Source of the DNA: Stenotrophomonas sp. UBA2124
Lineage (GTDB): Bacteria > Pseudomonadota > Gammaproteobacteria > Xanthomonadales > Xanthomonadaceae
Assembly: GCA_002329155.1 (NCBI GenBank)
Contig: DCXY01000018.1
Location: forward strand, 1-17,849
Length of the DNA: 17,849 nt
Direction of reading: 5' to 3'
Shown here: positions 1 through 8,286 of the stretch, piece by piece
How positions within the stretch are numbered: the first letter of the stretch is position 1
Layout of the letters: each line of letters starts with the position of its first letter
The notes under the pieces: model-generated
What the model was told of the DNA's origin: nothing
The model's input: the letters and a program-made list of their open reading frames with translations, nothing else
Databases searched by the model: none
Program-made: the position numbers and the translations under genes

Positions 1-710
1 CCGTGGAAGCCGGTGAGCATGAAGAAGGTGGAACCGTAGATGCCCGAACCCAGCGTGAGGTTCAGTTCCTTGTAGGCGTGGATGTATTCCTCGGCCTGGA
101 AGAACAGGAACACGCAGCCCAGCAGCACGGTGATGCCCAGCCAGATCAGCAGCTGCTTGCGGTTGCCGGCCTTGAGCGCGTGGTGGGCGATGGTCAGCGT
201 CATGCCCGAGGTCAACAGGATCAGCGTGTTGATCAGCGGCAGGCCCCACGCCGGAATGGTCTGGAACGCACCGCCGATGTCGCCCGGGCCGTTGGTGGGC
301 CATGCCGCCGAATAGCCCTGCCATAGCAGTTCGTTGGTCCAGCTGCTGTGGCCTTCGCCACCGAGCCACGGCAGGCCCATGCTGCGGGTGTAGAACAGCG
401 CGCCGAAGAAGGCGCCGAAGAACATCACTTCGGAGAAGATGAACCAGATCATCCCCATGCGGAACGAGCCGTCCACCTGGCGGTTGTAGTTGCCGGCCAC
501 CGATTCGCGGATGACATCGCCAAACCACAGGAACAGGGTGAACACCAGCATCGCCAGGCCGATGAAGAACGTCCATTTGCCCCAGCTGGCGTCGTTGAGC
601 CAACTGGCTACGCCCACCATCAACACCAGCATGGCGATCGAGCCGACAAAGGGCCATTTGCTTTGGCTCGGCACGAAGTAGACGTTGGCATCAGGCGTGT
701 TGTGGGCCAT
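1..710 (-). CDS. coxC: Cytochrome c oxidase subunit III (partial, C-terminus beyond window)
   Basis: Subunit III of the aa3-type haem-copper oxidase (also called ctaE), an inner-membrane subunit without redox metal that stabilises the core and the proton uptake path. The visible 236 residues start MAHNTPDANVYFVPSQSKW and show several hydrophobic helices, the subunit III segment FSEVMFFGAFF, the acidic pair in FFQAEEY and, at the window edge, TGFHG, the start of the family's TGFHGLHV motif. Subunit III is usually about 290 residues, so roughly 50 are missing past position 1. The ATG at 708-710 is 23 nt downstream of the ctaG stop. It is the last gene of the operon visible here. Recognition of the family is secure; truncation is due only to the window. 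Confidence 0.96.
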   Translation of the reverse strand, partial: MAHNTPDANVYFVPSQSKWPFVGSIAMLVLMVGVASWLNDASWGKWTFFIGLAMLVFTLFLWFGDVIRESVAGNYNRQVDGSFRMGMIWFIFSEVMFFGAFFGALFYTRSMGLPWLGGEGHSSWTNELLWQGYSAAWPTNGPGDIGGAFQTIPAWGLPLINTLILLTSGMTLTIAHHALKAGNRKQLLIWLGITVLLGCVFLFFQAEEYIHAYKELNLTLGSGIYGSTFFMLTGFH

Positions 711-733
711 GTCGTTTGCTTCCAGGTCCGTGG

Positions 734-1327
734 TCAGGGAGCTGCATGGGCATTGGCCGCGGCGGTTGCCGGGGCCAGCTGCTCGGTCAGCGAATCATTC
801 TTGTAGAACGTGTAGGACAGGGTGACGGTCTTGACGTCTTCCGGCAGGTCCGGGTCGATGATGAAGCGCACCGGCATGTCGCGTTTCTCACCCGGCTGCA
901 GGGTCTGTGCGGTGAAGCAGAAGCACTCGGTCTTGTTGAAGAAGCCCGACGCGCGCGCCGGCGCCACCGAAGGCACCGCACTGCCGACCAGCGCGTGGTC
1001 GCTGTTGTTGCGCGCATAGTACAGCGCCTCGTTCAATTCGCCCGGCACCACATCCATGGTCAGCTTTTCCGGGTGGAAAGCCCACGGCAGCTTTGAATTG
1101 ACGCCGCCATCGAACTCCACCCGCACCGTGCGCTTGACCGTGCTCGCACCCACCGCCGCCGGCTGGCTGGCACCACGCTCAAGCCGCACGCCGAAGACCT
1201 TTTCACAGGCGATGCGGTACAGCGGCACCAGCGAGAAGGTCAGCACGAACACCCCCAGCACCACGCCCACCAGCCGGAGCATGCCGGCACTGCGTTCGGG
1301 GCGGGGCGTGGGCGCAGGCGTGGTCAA
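734..1327 (-). CDS. ctaG: Cytochrome c oxidase assembly protein CtaG (Cox11 family copper chaperone)
   Basis: Cox11-type assembly factor, anchored in the inner membrane with a periplasmic domain that delivers copper to the CuB site of subunit I. The 197-residue protein has one N-terminal membrane segment (about 17-36), the cysteine just after it in YRIACEKVFG (C41), the copper-binding CFCF motif (C135 and C137), and the conserved MPVRFIIDPDLP stretch (151-162). The start used is TTG at 1325-1327, which overlaps the TGA of the small upstream gene and suggests translational coupling. An internal ATG (residue 16, 1280-1282) is possible but lies directly at the membrane segment and leaves a very short N-terminus. 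Position between ctaD and coxC is the usual one in proteobacteria. Confidence 0.95.
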   Translation of the reverse strand: MTTPAPTPRPERSAGMLRLVGVVLGVFVLTFSLVPLYRIACEKVFGVRLERGASQPAAVGASTVKRTVRVEFDGGVNSKLPWAFHPEKLTMDVVPGELNEALYYARNNSDHALVGSAVPSVAPARASGFFNKTECFCFTAQTLQPGEKRDMPVRFIIDPDLPEDVKTVTLSYTFYKNDSLTEQLAPATAAANAHAAP

Positions 1328-1455
1328 TGCGCGAGCACTCCGGACAGGATGAAGCCGACGTAGATGGCCACCGCCACCAGCCCCACCACCAGCGCCGTGC
1401 GCCGCGAGCGGCGGCGACGCAGTGCCAGTTCCTCGGGTTGCATCGGGCGGTTCAT
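1324..1455 (-). CDS. Small single-pass membrane protein, probable cytochrome oxidase small assembly protein
   Basis: A 43-residue reading frame starting MNRPMQPEELALRRRRSRRT and ending GVLAH. It has a basic stretch (RRRRSRR, 13-19) followed by one hydrophobic helix (about 21-41), which predicts a cytoplasmic N-terminus and a single membrane span. It fills the gap between ctaD (stop at 1466-1468) and ctaG exactly, and its TGA overlaps the ctaG TTG start. The stretch GAGGTGCC before the ATG contains a usable ribosome binding site. Many beta- and gammaproteobacteria carry a very short protein of this build between subunit I and Cox11, annotated as a cytochrome oxidase small assembly protein. Assignment rests on position and topology, not a catalytic motif. 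It is easily missed because of its length. Confidence 0.8.
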   Translation of the reverse strand: MNRPMQPEELALRRRRSRRTALVVGLVAVAIYVGFILSGVLAH

Positions 1456-1465
1456 GCCGGGCACC

Positions 1466-3076
1466 TCAATGGGTCACGTCGTCGTGGGCCAGGTCGCCCG
1501 GCCTGATCACCGGCGGCACCGTGAAGGTATGCGCCGGTGCCGGCGACGGCACGGTCCACTCCAGGCCCTTGGCGCTTTCCCAGGCACGCGCCTCGGCACG
1601 CTGGCCGCTGCGCAGCGAGGACAGCAGGATGCCGGCCATCAGGAACGGGGTGACGAACATGCCGAAGGCACCGATCGAGCTGACCAGGTTCCAGTCGGCG
1701 AACACCGGGTTGTAGTCGGGAATGCGGCGCGGCATGCCGGCCAGGCCCAGGAAGTGCTGCGGGAAGAACAGCAGGTTGACGAACACCATCGTCCACCAGA
1801 AATGCACCTTGCCCCAGAACTCGTTGTACATGCGGCCGGTCCACTTCGGCCACCAGTAGTACACCGCCGCGATCAGCGCCAGCACCGCGCCGGTCACCAG
1901 CACATAGTGGAAATGCGCCACCACGAAATAGGTGTCGTGGTACTGGAAGTCCGCCGGCACGATGGCCAGCATCAGGCCGGAGAAGCCACCGATGGTGAAC
2001 AGGATGACGAAGGAGATGGCGAACAGCATCGGCGTCTCGAACGTCAGCGAGCCCTTCCACATCGTGCTGACCCAGTTGAACACCTTCACGCCGGTGGGAA
2101 TGGAGATCAGCATCGTGGCGAACATGAAGTAGATCTCGCCACCCAGCGGCATGCCCACCGTGAACATGTGGTGCGCCCACACGATGAAGGACAGGAAGGC
2201 GATGGCCGCGGTGGCGTACACCATGGCCTGGTAACCGAACAGCGGCTTGCGGCTGAAGGTGGGGATGATTTCGCTGATCACGCCGAACGCCGGCAGGATC
2301 ATGATGTACACCTCCGGGTGCCCGAAGAACCAGAAGATGTGCTGGTACATCACCGGGTCACCGCCACCGGCGGCGTTGAAGAAGCTGGTGCCGAAGAACT
2401 TGTCGGTCAGCAGCATGGTCACCGCGCCTGCCAGCACCGGCATCACCGCGATCAGCAGGAAGGCGGTGATCAGCCAGGTCCAGCAGAAGATCGGCATCTT
2501 CAGCAGGTCGATGCCGGGCGCACGCATGTTGAGCACGGTGGCGATGATGTTGATCGCGCCCATGATCGAACTGACACCGGCCACGTGGATGGCGAACACG
2601 CTGAAGGCCACGTTGTAGCCACCCTGCAGCGACAGCGGCGGGTACATGGTCCAGCCACCTGCCTGCGCGCCACCGGGCAGGAACAGGGTGAGCAGCAGCA
2701 GGGTGAAGGCCACCGGCAGCAGCCAGAACGACCAGTTGTTCATGCGCGGCAGCGCCATGTCCGGCGCGCCGATCTGCAGCGGGATCATCCAGTTGGCCAG
2801 GCCCACGAAGGCCGGCATCACGCCACCGAAGATCATCACCAGTGCATGCACGGTGGTCATCTGGTTGAAGAACTCCGGCTTCATGTGCTGAAGCCCGGGC
2901 TCCATCAGCTCCCAGCGGATGGCCACGCTCATCGCCGCGCCGATGATGAACATCGTGAAGCTGAAAAGCAGGTACAGCGTGCCGATGTCCTTGTGGTTGG
3001 TCGAGAAGAACCAACGCTCGAAGAAGCTCTGATGGTGGCCGTGGTGTTCGGAGTGGTCCACTGCGGAGTTCGCCAT
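1466..3076 (-). CDS. ctaD: Cytochrome c oxidase subunit I
   Basis: Catalytic subunit (CoxA) of the aa3-type oxidase: reduces O2 to water and pumps protons across the inner membrane. In the 536-residue protein the haem a ligands are H77 and H390, the haem a3 ligand H388, and the CuB ligands H253, H302 and H303. Y257 in HPEVY is the cross-linked tyrosine. D106 (APDMALPRMNN) and E255 mark the D-channel and K331 the K-channel, so a full proton-pumping set is present. A start 11 codons upstream exists, but MANSAVDHSEHH is chosen because GAGGTG sits 8 nt before its ATG. It follows coxB after 65 nt and precedes the small assembly protein gene by 10 nt. Confidence 0.98.
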   Translation of the reverse strand: MANSAVDHSEHHGHHQSFFERWFFSTNHKDIGTLYLLFSFTMFIIGAAMSVAIRWELMEPGLQHMKPEFFNQMTTVHALVMIFGGVMPAFVGLANWMIPLQIGAPDMALPRMNNWSFWLLPVAFTLLLLTLFLPGGAQAGGWTMYPPLSLQGGYNVAFSVFAIHVAGVSSIMGAINIIATVLNMRAPGIDLLKMPIFCWTWLITAFLLIAVMPVLAGAVTMLLTDKFFGTSFFNAAGGGDPVMYQHIFWFFGHPEVYIMILPAFGVISEIIPTFSRKPLFGYQAMVYATAAIAFLSFIVWAHHMFTVGMPLGGEIYFMFATMLISIPTGVKVFNWVSTMWKGSLTFETPMLFAISFVILFTIGGFSGLMLAIVPADFQYHDTYFVVAHFHYVLVTGAVLALIAAVYYWWPKWTGRMYNEFWGKVHFWWTMVFVNLLFFPQHFLGLAGMPRRIPDYNPVFADWNLVSSIGAFGMFVTPFLMAGILLSSLRSGQRAEARAWESAKGLEWTVPSPAPAHTFTVPPVIRPGDLAHDDVTH

Positions 3077-3141
3077 TGCAACTACACCTCTTATCCAGTT
3101 TCCAGGCATCGCACCGGCCCGGGAGCCGGCACGCAGTGGTA

Positions 3142-4068
3142 TCAGGCAGCGTCGGCTGCAGCCGGCTCGGCCGGCGCGGCCTCCGGTTGCGCGGCGTCAC
3201 CGGCAGGTTCGGCGGCGGGTGCCGCTTCCGGCGCGGCGGCAGGCGCGGGCTTGCGCTCGGCCAGCCAACGCTTGAACTCGTCCTTGGAGACGGCCTTGAC
3301 CACGATGGGCATGAAGCCATGGTCCTTGCCGCACAACTCGGCGCACTGGCCGCGGTACACGCCTTCCTGCTCGATGTTGGTCCAACGCTCGTTGATGAAG
3401 CCCGGCACGGCGTCCTGCTTCCAGCCCAGCGCCGGCACCCACCACGCATGCACCACGTCATCGGAGGTGATGACGAAACGCACCTTGGTATCGACCGGCA
3501 GCACCAATGGGTTGTCCACGTCCAGCAGGTAATGCGGATCCGTGGCCATCGTCGGCACCTGGCCGCTCTGGCGCATCTCGTCGGACTTGCGGTCAAGACG
3601 GCTGGTGAAGGCGACGTCCTGGCCCAGGTATTCGTACTTCCACATCCACTGGTAGCCGGTGACCTTCACCGTCATTTCCGAATCGCGCGTGTCGTACATC
3701 GCGATCAGCTTGGCCGTGGCCGGCCACGCCATCACCACCAGGATGATGATCGGGATCACCGTCCAGATCACCTCGGCCTTGGTGTTGTGGCTGAACTGCG
3801 CCGCCACCGCCCCCTTGGACCTGCGGAACTTGAATATCGCGTAGAACATCGCGGCGAACACGAGAATGCCGATGATCACGCACACCCACAGCGCCACCAT
3901 GTGCGCTTCCCACGCCATGCGTGAGGTATGGGTGACGCCCTTGCCCATGTTCAGCTGCCACGGCTTGGGGTCGGCTGACTGCGCCCACGCCAACGGTGCC
4001 GACAGCGTCATCGCCACCAGCAGCCATGCCTTCATCAACTTCTCGCCCCACCCGCTGCTTTGCTTCAT
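3142..4068 (-). CDS. coxB: Cytochrome c oxidase subunit II
   Basis: Electron entry subunit of the oxidase: a periplasmic cupredoxin domain with the binuclear CuA centre takes electrons from cytochrome c. The 308-residue protein has a signal peptide (likely cut near LAWA-QSA, residue 29/30), two membrane helices (about 55-80 and 97-117), the aromatic patch GYQWMWKYEY (138-147), and CuA ligands H207, C242, E244 (backbone), C246, H250 and M253. No haem c motif follows, so this is not a caa3 fusion. The last 40 or so residues are a low-complexity Ala/Pro/Glu tail. The ATG at 4066-4068 is 3 nt after the DUF2244 stop, with AAGGG inside that gene as a possible ribosome site. A second ATG at residue 12 is an alternative start that would still keep the signal peptide. 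Confidence 0.97.
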   Translation of the reverse strand: MKQSSGWGEKLMKAWLLVAMTLSAPLAWAQSADPKPWQLNMGKGVTHTSRMAWEAHMVALWVCVIIGILVFAAMFYAIFKFRRSKGAVAAQFSHNTKAEVIWTVIPIIILVVMAWPATAKLIAMYDTRDSEMTVKVTGYQWMWKYEYLGQDVAFTSRLDRKSDEMRQSGQVPTMATDPHYLLDVDNPLVLPVDTKVRFVITSDDVVHAWWVPALGWKQDAVPGFINERWTNIEQEGVYRGQCAELCGKDHGFMPIVVKAVSKDEFKRWLAERKPAPAAAPEAAPAAEPAGDAAQPEAAPAEPAAADAA

Positions 4069-4071
4069 TGC

Positions 4072-4560
4072 CTAGACCCTTGACGTCGTCGGTTTGCAGC
4101 CATTGCTGGCTGCGAGCAAGCCCTCAAGTGCCACCGCCAGTTCCCGGCGTTCGGCTGGTGCGAGGAAACTCCCCACTTCCACCCGTTTGCCACTGGAAAC
4201 CAGCAGGACCCGTTCCTCTCCGGCCTCCAGCCGCACCCAGTAAGGGTGTGCCCGGAACACCGGTGAACTTCCGTTTGCGGGAATCACTTCCACGCAATCC
4301 GGCCCTACCCGGATCTCCTCCCGGCGGTCGCCGCTGCGCCATGCCGCACGCAACGCCCAACCCACCAGAAAGCAGTGCACCAGCGCGAAGACGGGGGCGA
4401 AAACGTTTCCGGACAGCCAGCCCAGGCCTGCCGAGAACGCCATCAACCCCGCCAACGCGGCAAACAACAGGACGAACTGCCGGGCCGTGAGCGCCCGTGG
4501 GGGATGCAGCACCAGCTGCGCATGCGAGTCATCGGATAACAACCGAAGCATCTGGATCAT
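4072..4560 (-). CDS. DUF2244 family membrane protein at head of the oxidase operon
   Basis: A 162-residue protein with two hydrophobic helices near the N-terminus (about 28-48 and 53-73) followed by a soluble domain that includes EEIRVGPDCVEVIP and HPYWVRLE, matching the DUF2244 family as I recall it. The function is unknown. Its gene ends 3 nt before coxB, so it is almost certainly cotranscribed and may be translationally coupled with it; a role in oxidase biogenesis is an inference from this linkage alone. It is the first gene of the minus-strand operon, so the operon promoter should lie in the 4561-4856 region. The ATG at 4558-4560 is the first in frame, with a second at residue 4; neither has a clear ribosome site. 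Confidence 0.85.
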   Translation of the reverse strand: MIQMLRLLSDDSHAQLVLHPPRALTARQFVLLFAALAGLMAFSAGLGWLSGNVFAPVFALVHCFLVGWALRAAWRSGDRREEIRVGPDCVEVIPANGSSPVFRAHPYWVRLEAGEERVLLVSSGKRVEVGSFLAPAERRELAVALEGLLAASNGCKPTTSRV

Positions 4561-4856
4561 GTCGCAACCGCGTCCTTACCGCGGAAAACGCTTTCGATGG
4601 TAGCCCCGCCGATTCACACCGGCAAGCTTCCATTCAGACGTGTCAAAAATGTTGCAGCGCACATCACAAAGCCTGCAGAACCGTCCCGACATCGGCGGCG
4701 AAAATGACGTTTTCAGCACAATCACAATCGCTCACCGGCACTTTGCAGAATCCCTTGCACAGCAAGGCTTTTGCGCGTTGCGGCATTCACCGGAGGGGCT
4801 GGGAAATTTGCCGCCAACGATTAAAATGGCCGAATCCCACAACCGTGGCAGTAGCC
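4561..4856. promoter_or_regulatory. Divergent control region between the oxidase operon and putA
   Basis: These 296 bases carry no credible gene and must hold both divergent promoters. On the plus strand a TAAAAT hexamer at 4822-4827 could be the putA -10 box (leader about 20 nt), but no good -35 stands 16-18 bases before it. On the minus strand an exact TTGACA occurs at 4646-4641, yet no -10-like hexamer sits at the right distance. I see no convincing operator palindrome. Promoter positions within the region are therefore tentative. Confidence 0.45.
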
Positions 4857-7800
4857 ATGAACACACCTTCCAGCAACGCTGTCCTCCCCCCCCCGAACAC
4901 TCTGCTTTCGCCCGAGCTGCCGCCCGCACCTGCGGCGCTGCGCCAGGCCATCACCGATGCCTGGTTGAAGGACGAAACCACCCATGTGCGTGACCTGCTT
5001 GAGCAGGCCCGCCTGCCTGCCGCCGAACAGGCGCAGGTGCAGGCCACCGCCGCCGACCTGGTGCGCCGCGTGCGTGCACGCGCCAAGGACCAGGGCGCCA
5101 TCGAGGCCTTCATGCGCCAGTACGACCTGGGCAGCGAGGAAGGCGTGCTGCTGATGTGCGTGGCCGAGGCCCTGCTGCGCATTCCGGACCAGGAAACGGC
5201 CGACAAGCTGATCCGCGACAAGCTGGGGGAAGCGGACTGGAAGCGGCACATGGGCCAGTCCGACTCGGTGCTGGTCAACGCCTCCACCTGGGGCCTGATG
5301 CTCACCGGCCACCTGGTGGATCTGGCCGACGCCACCAAGCGCGACGTGCACGGCGCCTTCAAGCGCCTTATCGGCCGCGTCGGCGAGCCGGTGATCCGTC
5401 TGGCCGTGCGCCAGGCCATGAAGATCATGGGCCACCAGTTCGTCATGGGCCGCACCATCGACGAGGCGCTGGCGCGCTCGCACAAGGGCGACAACAGCAA
5501 CTACCGCTATTCCTTCGACATGCTGGGCGAAGGCGCGCTGACCATGAAGGACGCGCTGCGCTACCTGGAGGATTACCGCCGCGCCATCCACGCCATCGGC
5601 AAGGACAACCTGGCCCGTGGCGGCAAGGCTGACGGAGACGTCACCCGTTCGCATGGCATCTCCATCAAGCTCTCGGCGCTGTACCCGCGTTACGAGCACG
5701 CCAAGCGCGAGCGCGTGCTGCGCGACCTGGTGCCCGGCGTGCTGGAGCTGGCACAGCTGGCCAAGTCCTACGGCATCGGCTGCACCGTTGATGCCGAGGA
5801 ATCCGACCGCCTGGAGCTGTCGCTGGACATCATCGAGCGTGTGGTCAGCGATCCCTCGCTCAAGGGCTGGGAAGGCTTCGGCATCGTCGTGCAGGCGTAC
5901 CAGAAGCGCACGCCCTACACCATCGACTACCTGGCCGACCTGGCCCGCCGCATCGGCCACAGGCTGCAGGTGCGTCTGGTGAAGGGCGCGTACTGGGACG
6001 CGGAAATCAAGCGCGCGCAGATTGAAGGGCTGGCCGGCTACCCGGTGTTCACCCGCAAGCAGAACACCGATGTGTCCTACATCGCCTGCGCCAAGCGCCT
6101 GTTCGGGCACAGCGACACGCTGTACCCCATGTTCGCCACGCACAACGCGGCCACCATCGCCGCAGTCAAGCAGATCGCCAAAGGCCGCACATACGAGCAC
6201 CAGAAGCTGCACGGCATGGGCGATGACCTGTACGCCGAAGTGATCCCGGCCGACCGCCTGAACGTGCCCTGCCGCGTCTACGCACCGGTCGGTTCGCACG
6301 AAGACCTGCTGCCGTACCTGGTGCGCCGCCTGCTGGAGAACGGCGCCAACTCCAGCTTCGTCAACCGCATCACCGATGAGGAGGTCTCCATCGACGACCT
6401 CATCCGCGACCCGGTGGAAGCCGTGTCCTCCTTCGTTTCCATCCCGCATCCCAAGATCCCGCTGCCGGTTGACCTGCTGCGCAGCCAGAACCACGACAGG
6501 AACAATTCCATGGGCATCAACCTCGCCAACGACAACGACCTGCGTACCCTGGCCGAACAGCTACACGCGGCGATCAAGCCGTGGCAGGCCGCACCGCTGG
6601 TGCCGGGCGCCATCACCACCAGCGCAGCGCAGCCGGTCACCAACCCTGCCGACAGCCGCGAAGTGGTCGGCCAGTGGCAGGCCGCCGACGCGGCCACCGT
6701 GCAGAAGGCACTGGCCAACGCCGTGGCCGCGCAGCCAGCCTGGAACCGCACCCCGGCCGCCAGCCGCGCCAGCATCCTGGAGCACGCCGCCGACCAGCTG
6801 GAAGCACGCATCGCCGAATTCATGGCGTTGTGCGTGAAGGAAGCCGGCAAGAGCCTGCCCGACAGCGTGGCCGAAGTGCGCGAAGCGGTGGACTTCCTGC
6901 GCTACTACGCCAAGCAGGCGCGCGAGCAGTTCGGCGCGGGTGAGAAGCTGCCCAGCCCCACCGGTGAAAGCAACGAGCTGCAGCTGCATGGCCGCGGCGT
7001 GTTCGTCTGCATCAGCCCGTGGAACTTCCCGCTGGCCATCTTCCTGGGCCAGGTCAGCGCCGCGCTGGCTGCCGGCAACAGTGTCATCGCCAAGCCGGCC
7101 GAACAGACCAATCTGATCGGCTACTACGCGGTCAAGCTGCTGCTCGATGCTGGTGTGCCGGAAGGCGTGCTGCAGTTTCTGCCGGGCGACGGCGCCACCG
7201 TGGGTGCCGCACTCACCGCCGACCCGCGCGTGGCCGGCGTGGCCTTCACCGGCTCCACCGAGACCGCCCGCGCCATCAACCGCGCCATGGCCGCACGCGA
7301 TGCCGCCATCGGCGTGCTGATCGCCGAGACCGGCGGCCAGAACGCCTTCATCGCCGACTCCTCGGCGCTGCCGGAGCAGCTGGTCAAGGACGCCATCGGC
7401 TCGGCCTTCACCTCCGCCGGCCAGCGCTGCTCGGCCGCGCGCGTGCTGTTCGTGCAGGACGACATCGCCGACAAGGTGATGGGCATGCTGGCCGGTGCGA
7501 TGGCCGAGCTGAAGGTCGGCAACCCGGGCGAACTGTCCACCGACGTCGGCCCGGTCATCGACAACGACGCGTTGAAGATTCTCACCGACCACGCCGCACG
7601 CATGGACGGCGAAGCACGCCTGATCGCCGCCGCGCCGCTGGCCGCCGACGCCGCGCACGGCACCTTCTTCGCCCCGCGCGCCTACGAGCTGAAGGACCTG
7701 GGCCAGCTGCACAAGGAAATCTTCGGGCCGGTGCTGCACGTTATCCGCTGGAACGCCGACCAGCTCGACGCGGTGATCGACCAGATCAACGCCACCGGCT

Positions 7801-8066
7801 ACGGCCTCACCCTCGGCGTGCACTCGCGCATCGACGAGACCGTTGACCGCATCGCCTCGCGCGTGAATGTGGGCAATGTCTACGTCAACCGCAACCAGAT
7901 CGGCGCGGTGGTCGGCGTGCAGCCCTTCGGCGGCCAAGGCCTGTCCGGCACCGGCCCCAAGGCCGGCGGCCCGCACTACCTGCTGCGTTTCGCGACCGAG
8001 AAGACGGTAACGGTGAACACCACCGCCGCAGGCGGCAACGCCTCGCTGCTTACCCTCGGGGATTGA
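4857..8066 (+). CDS. putA: Bifunctional proline dehydrogenase / L-glutamate gamma-semialdehyde dehydrogenase
   Basis: Oxidises proline to glutamate in two steps: FAD-dependent proline dehydrogenase feeding the quinone pool, then NAD-dependent aldehyde oxidation with channelling between sites. In the 1069-residue protein the PRODH barrel shows VKGAYWDAEIKRAQ (about 375-388), FATHNAAT (426-433), YEHQKLHGMGDDLY and RRLLENGANSSFVNRI (490-505). The aldehyde dehydrogenase half has ISPWNFPLA (719-727), general base E824 in AETGGQNA and nucleophile C858 in GQRCSA, 34 residues apart as usual. E. coli PutA is 1320 residues with an N-terminal ribbon-helix-helix; that segment and an extra C-terminal domain are absent, so this looks like the minimal type A, not self-regulating. 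The ATG at 4857 is used; GTG at 4845 is in frame. Ribosome site is weak. Confidence 0.97.
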   Translation: MNTPSSNAVLPPPNTLLSPELPPAPAALRQAITDAWLKDETTHVRDLLEQARLPAAEQAQVQATAADLVRRVRARAKDQGAIEAFMRQYDLGSEEGVLLMCVAEALLRIPDQETADKLIRDKLGEADWKRHMGQSDSVLVNASTWGLMLTGHLVDLADATKRDVHGAFKRLIGRVGEPVIRLAVRQAMKIMGHQFVMGRTIDEALARSHKGDNSNYRYSFDMLGEGALTMKDALRYLEDYRRAIHAIGKDNLARGGKADGDVTRSHGISIKLSALYPRYEHAKRERVLRDLVPGVLELAQLAKSYGIGCTVDAEESDRLELSLDIIERVVSDPSLKGWEGFGIVVQAYQKRTPYTIDYLADLARRIGHRLQVRLVKGAYWDAEIKRAQIEGLAGYPVFTRKQNTDVSYIACAKRLFGHSDTLYPMFATHNAATIAAVKQIAKGRTYEHQKLHGMGDDLYAEVIPADRLNVPCRVYAPVGSHEDLLPYLVRRLLENGANSSFVNRITDEEVSIDDLIRDPVEAVSSFVSIPHPKIPLPVDLLRSQNHDRNNSMGINLANDNDLRTLAEQLHAAIKPWQAAPLVPGAITTSAAQPVTNPADSREVVGQWQAADAATVQKALANAVAAQPAWNRTPAASRASILEHAADQLEARIAEFMALCVKEAGKSLPDSVAEVREAVDFLRYYAKQAREQFGAGEKLPSPTGESNELQLHGRGVFVCISPWNFPLAIFLGQVSAALAAGNSVIAKPAEQTNLIGYYAVKLLLDAGVPEGVLQFLPGDGATVGAALTADPRVAGVAFTGSTETARAINRAMAARDAAIGVLIAETGGQNAFIADSSALPEQLVKDAIGSAFTSAGQRCSAARVLFVQDDIADKVMGMLAGAMAELKVGNPGELSTDVGPVIDNDALKILTDHAARMDGEARLIAAAPLAADAAHGTFFAPRAYELKDLGQLHKEIFGPVLHVIRWNADQLDAVIDQINATGYGLTLGVHSRIDETVDRIASRVNVGNVYVNRNQIGAVVGVQPFGGQGLSGTGPKAGGPHYLLRFATEKTVTVNTTAAGGNASLLTLGD
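4886..4894 (+). repeat. Homopolymer C9 tract inside the putA start region
   Basis: Nine consecutive C residues cover the end of codon 10 to codon 13 of putA, encoding the end of Leu and three Pro. Runs of this length can slip during replication. A one-base change moves translation into another frame; the frame that reads through here from 4640 stops at 4993, which would remove nearly the whole enzyme. Confidence 0.9.
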
Positions 8067-8150
8067 TCGGGGGCGCAGGGAATGGGGAAGTGGGTAGCAG
8101 CGTATGCGTGCACAACACCTCCCCGTCACCGAAGCCAGGGCGCCTCTGTC

Positions 8151-8179
8151 CCCTCCCTTTCGCTTTGCGAAAGGGAGGG
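8151..8179. repeat. Perfect 13-bp inverted repeat with TTT loop after putA
   Basis: CCCTCCCTTTCGC at 8151-8163 and its exact complement at 8167-8179 surround a 3-nt loop, giving a strong hairpin on either strand. There is no T-run on either side, so it is not a typical intrinsic terminator. It lies 84 nt past the putA stop and may be a repeat element or an mRNA 3'-end protecting structure. Confidence 0.75.
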
Positions 8180-8224
8180 TTAGGGAGGGGTGCTGTCAGC
8201 TCCTGAATATCTCCAGCATCGAAG

Positions 8225-8250
8225 AAGCCCCGCACAAGCGGGGCTTTTTC
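8225..8250 (+). terminator. Rho-independent terminator of putA
   Basis: AAGCCCCGC (8225-8233), loop ACAA, GCGGGGCTT (8238-8246), then a T-run ending at 8249 and further Ts after one C. It stands about 160 nt after the putA stop with no gene between. Confidence 0.88.
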
Positions 8251-8286
8251 GTTTCCCGTAAAGCTCCGCAACACGCCCACAACCGC

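Noticed and set aside
1364..3532. 722-residue plus-strand open frame opposite ctaD and coxB
   Set aside because: It is His/Gln/Arg-rich without motifs and lies antisense to two proteins with complete catalytic residues; long antisense frames are usual in GC-rich coding DNA.
4641..4646. Exact TTGACA on the minus strand as the -35 box of the oxidase operon
   Set aside because: No -10-like hexamer lies 16-18 nt downstream; the nearest TACCAT is 38 nt away.
4653..4668. Possible CRP/Clp site (TGCAG-N6-TCACA) in the divergent region
   Set aside because: Only the right half matches TCACA; the left half matches TGTGA poorly, as chance would allow.
6561..8129. 522-residue minus-strand frame opposite putA, and a 557-residue one at 4821-6494
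   Set aside because: They are composition artefacts opposite a gene whose active-site residues are intact; no domain is recognisable.
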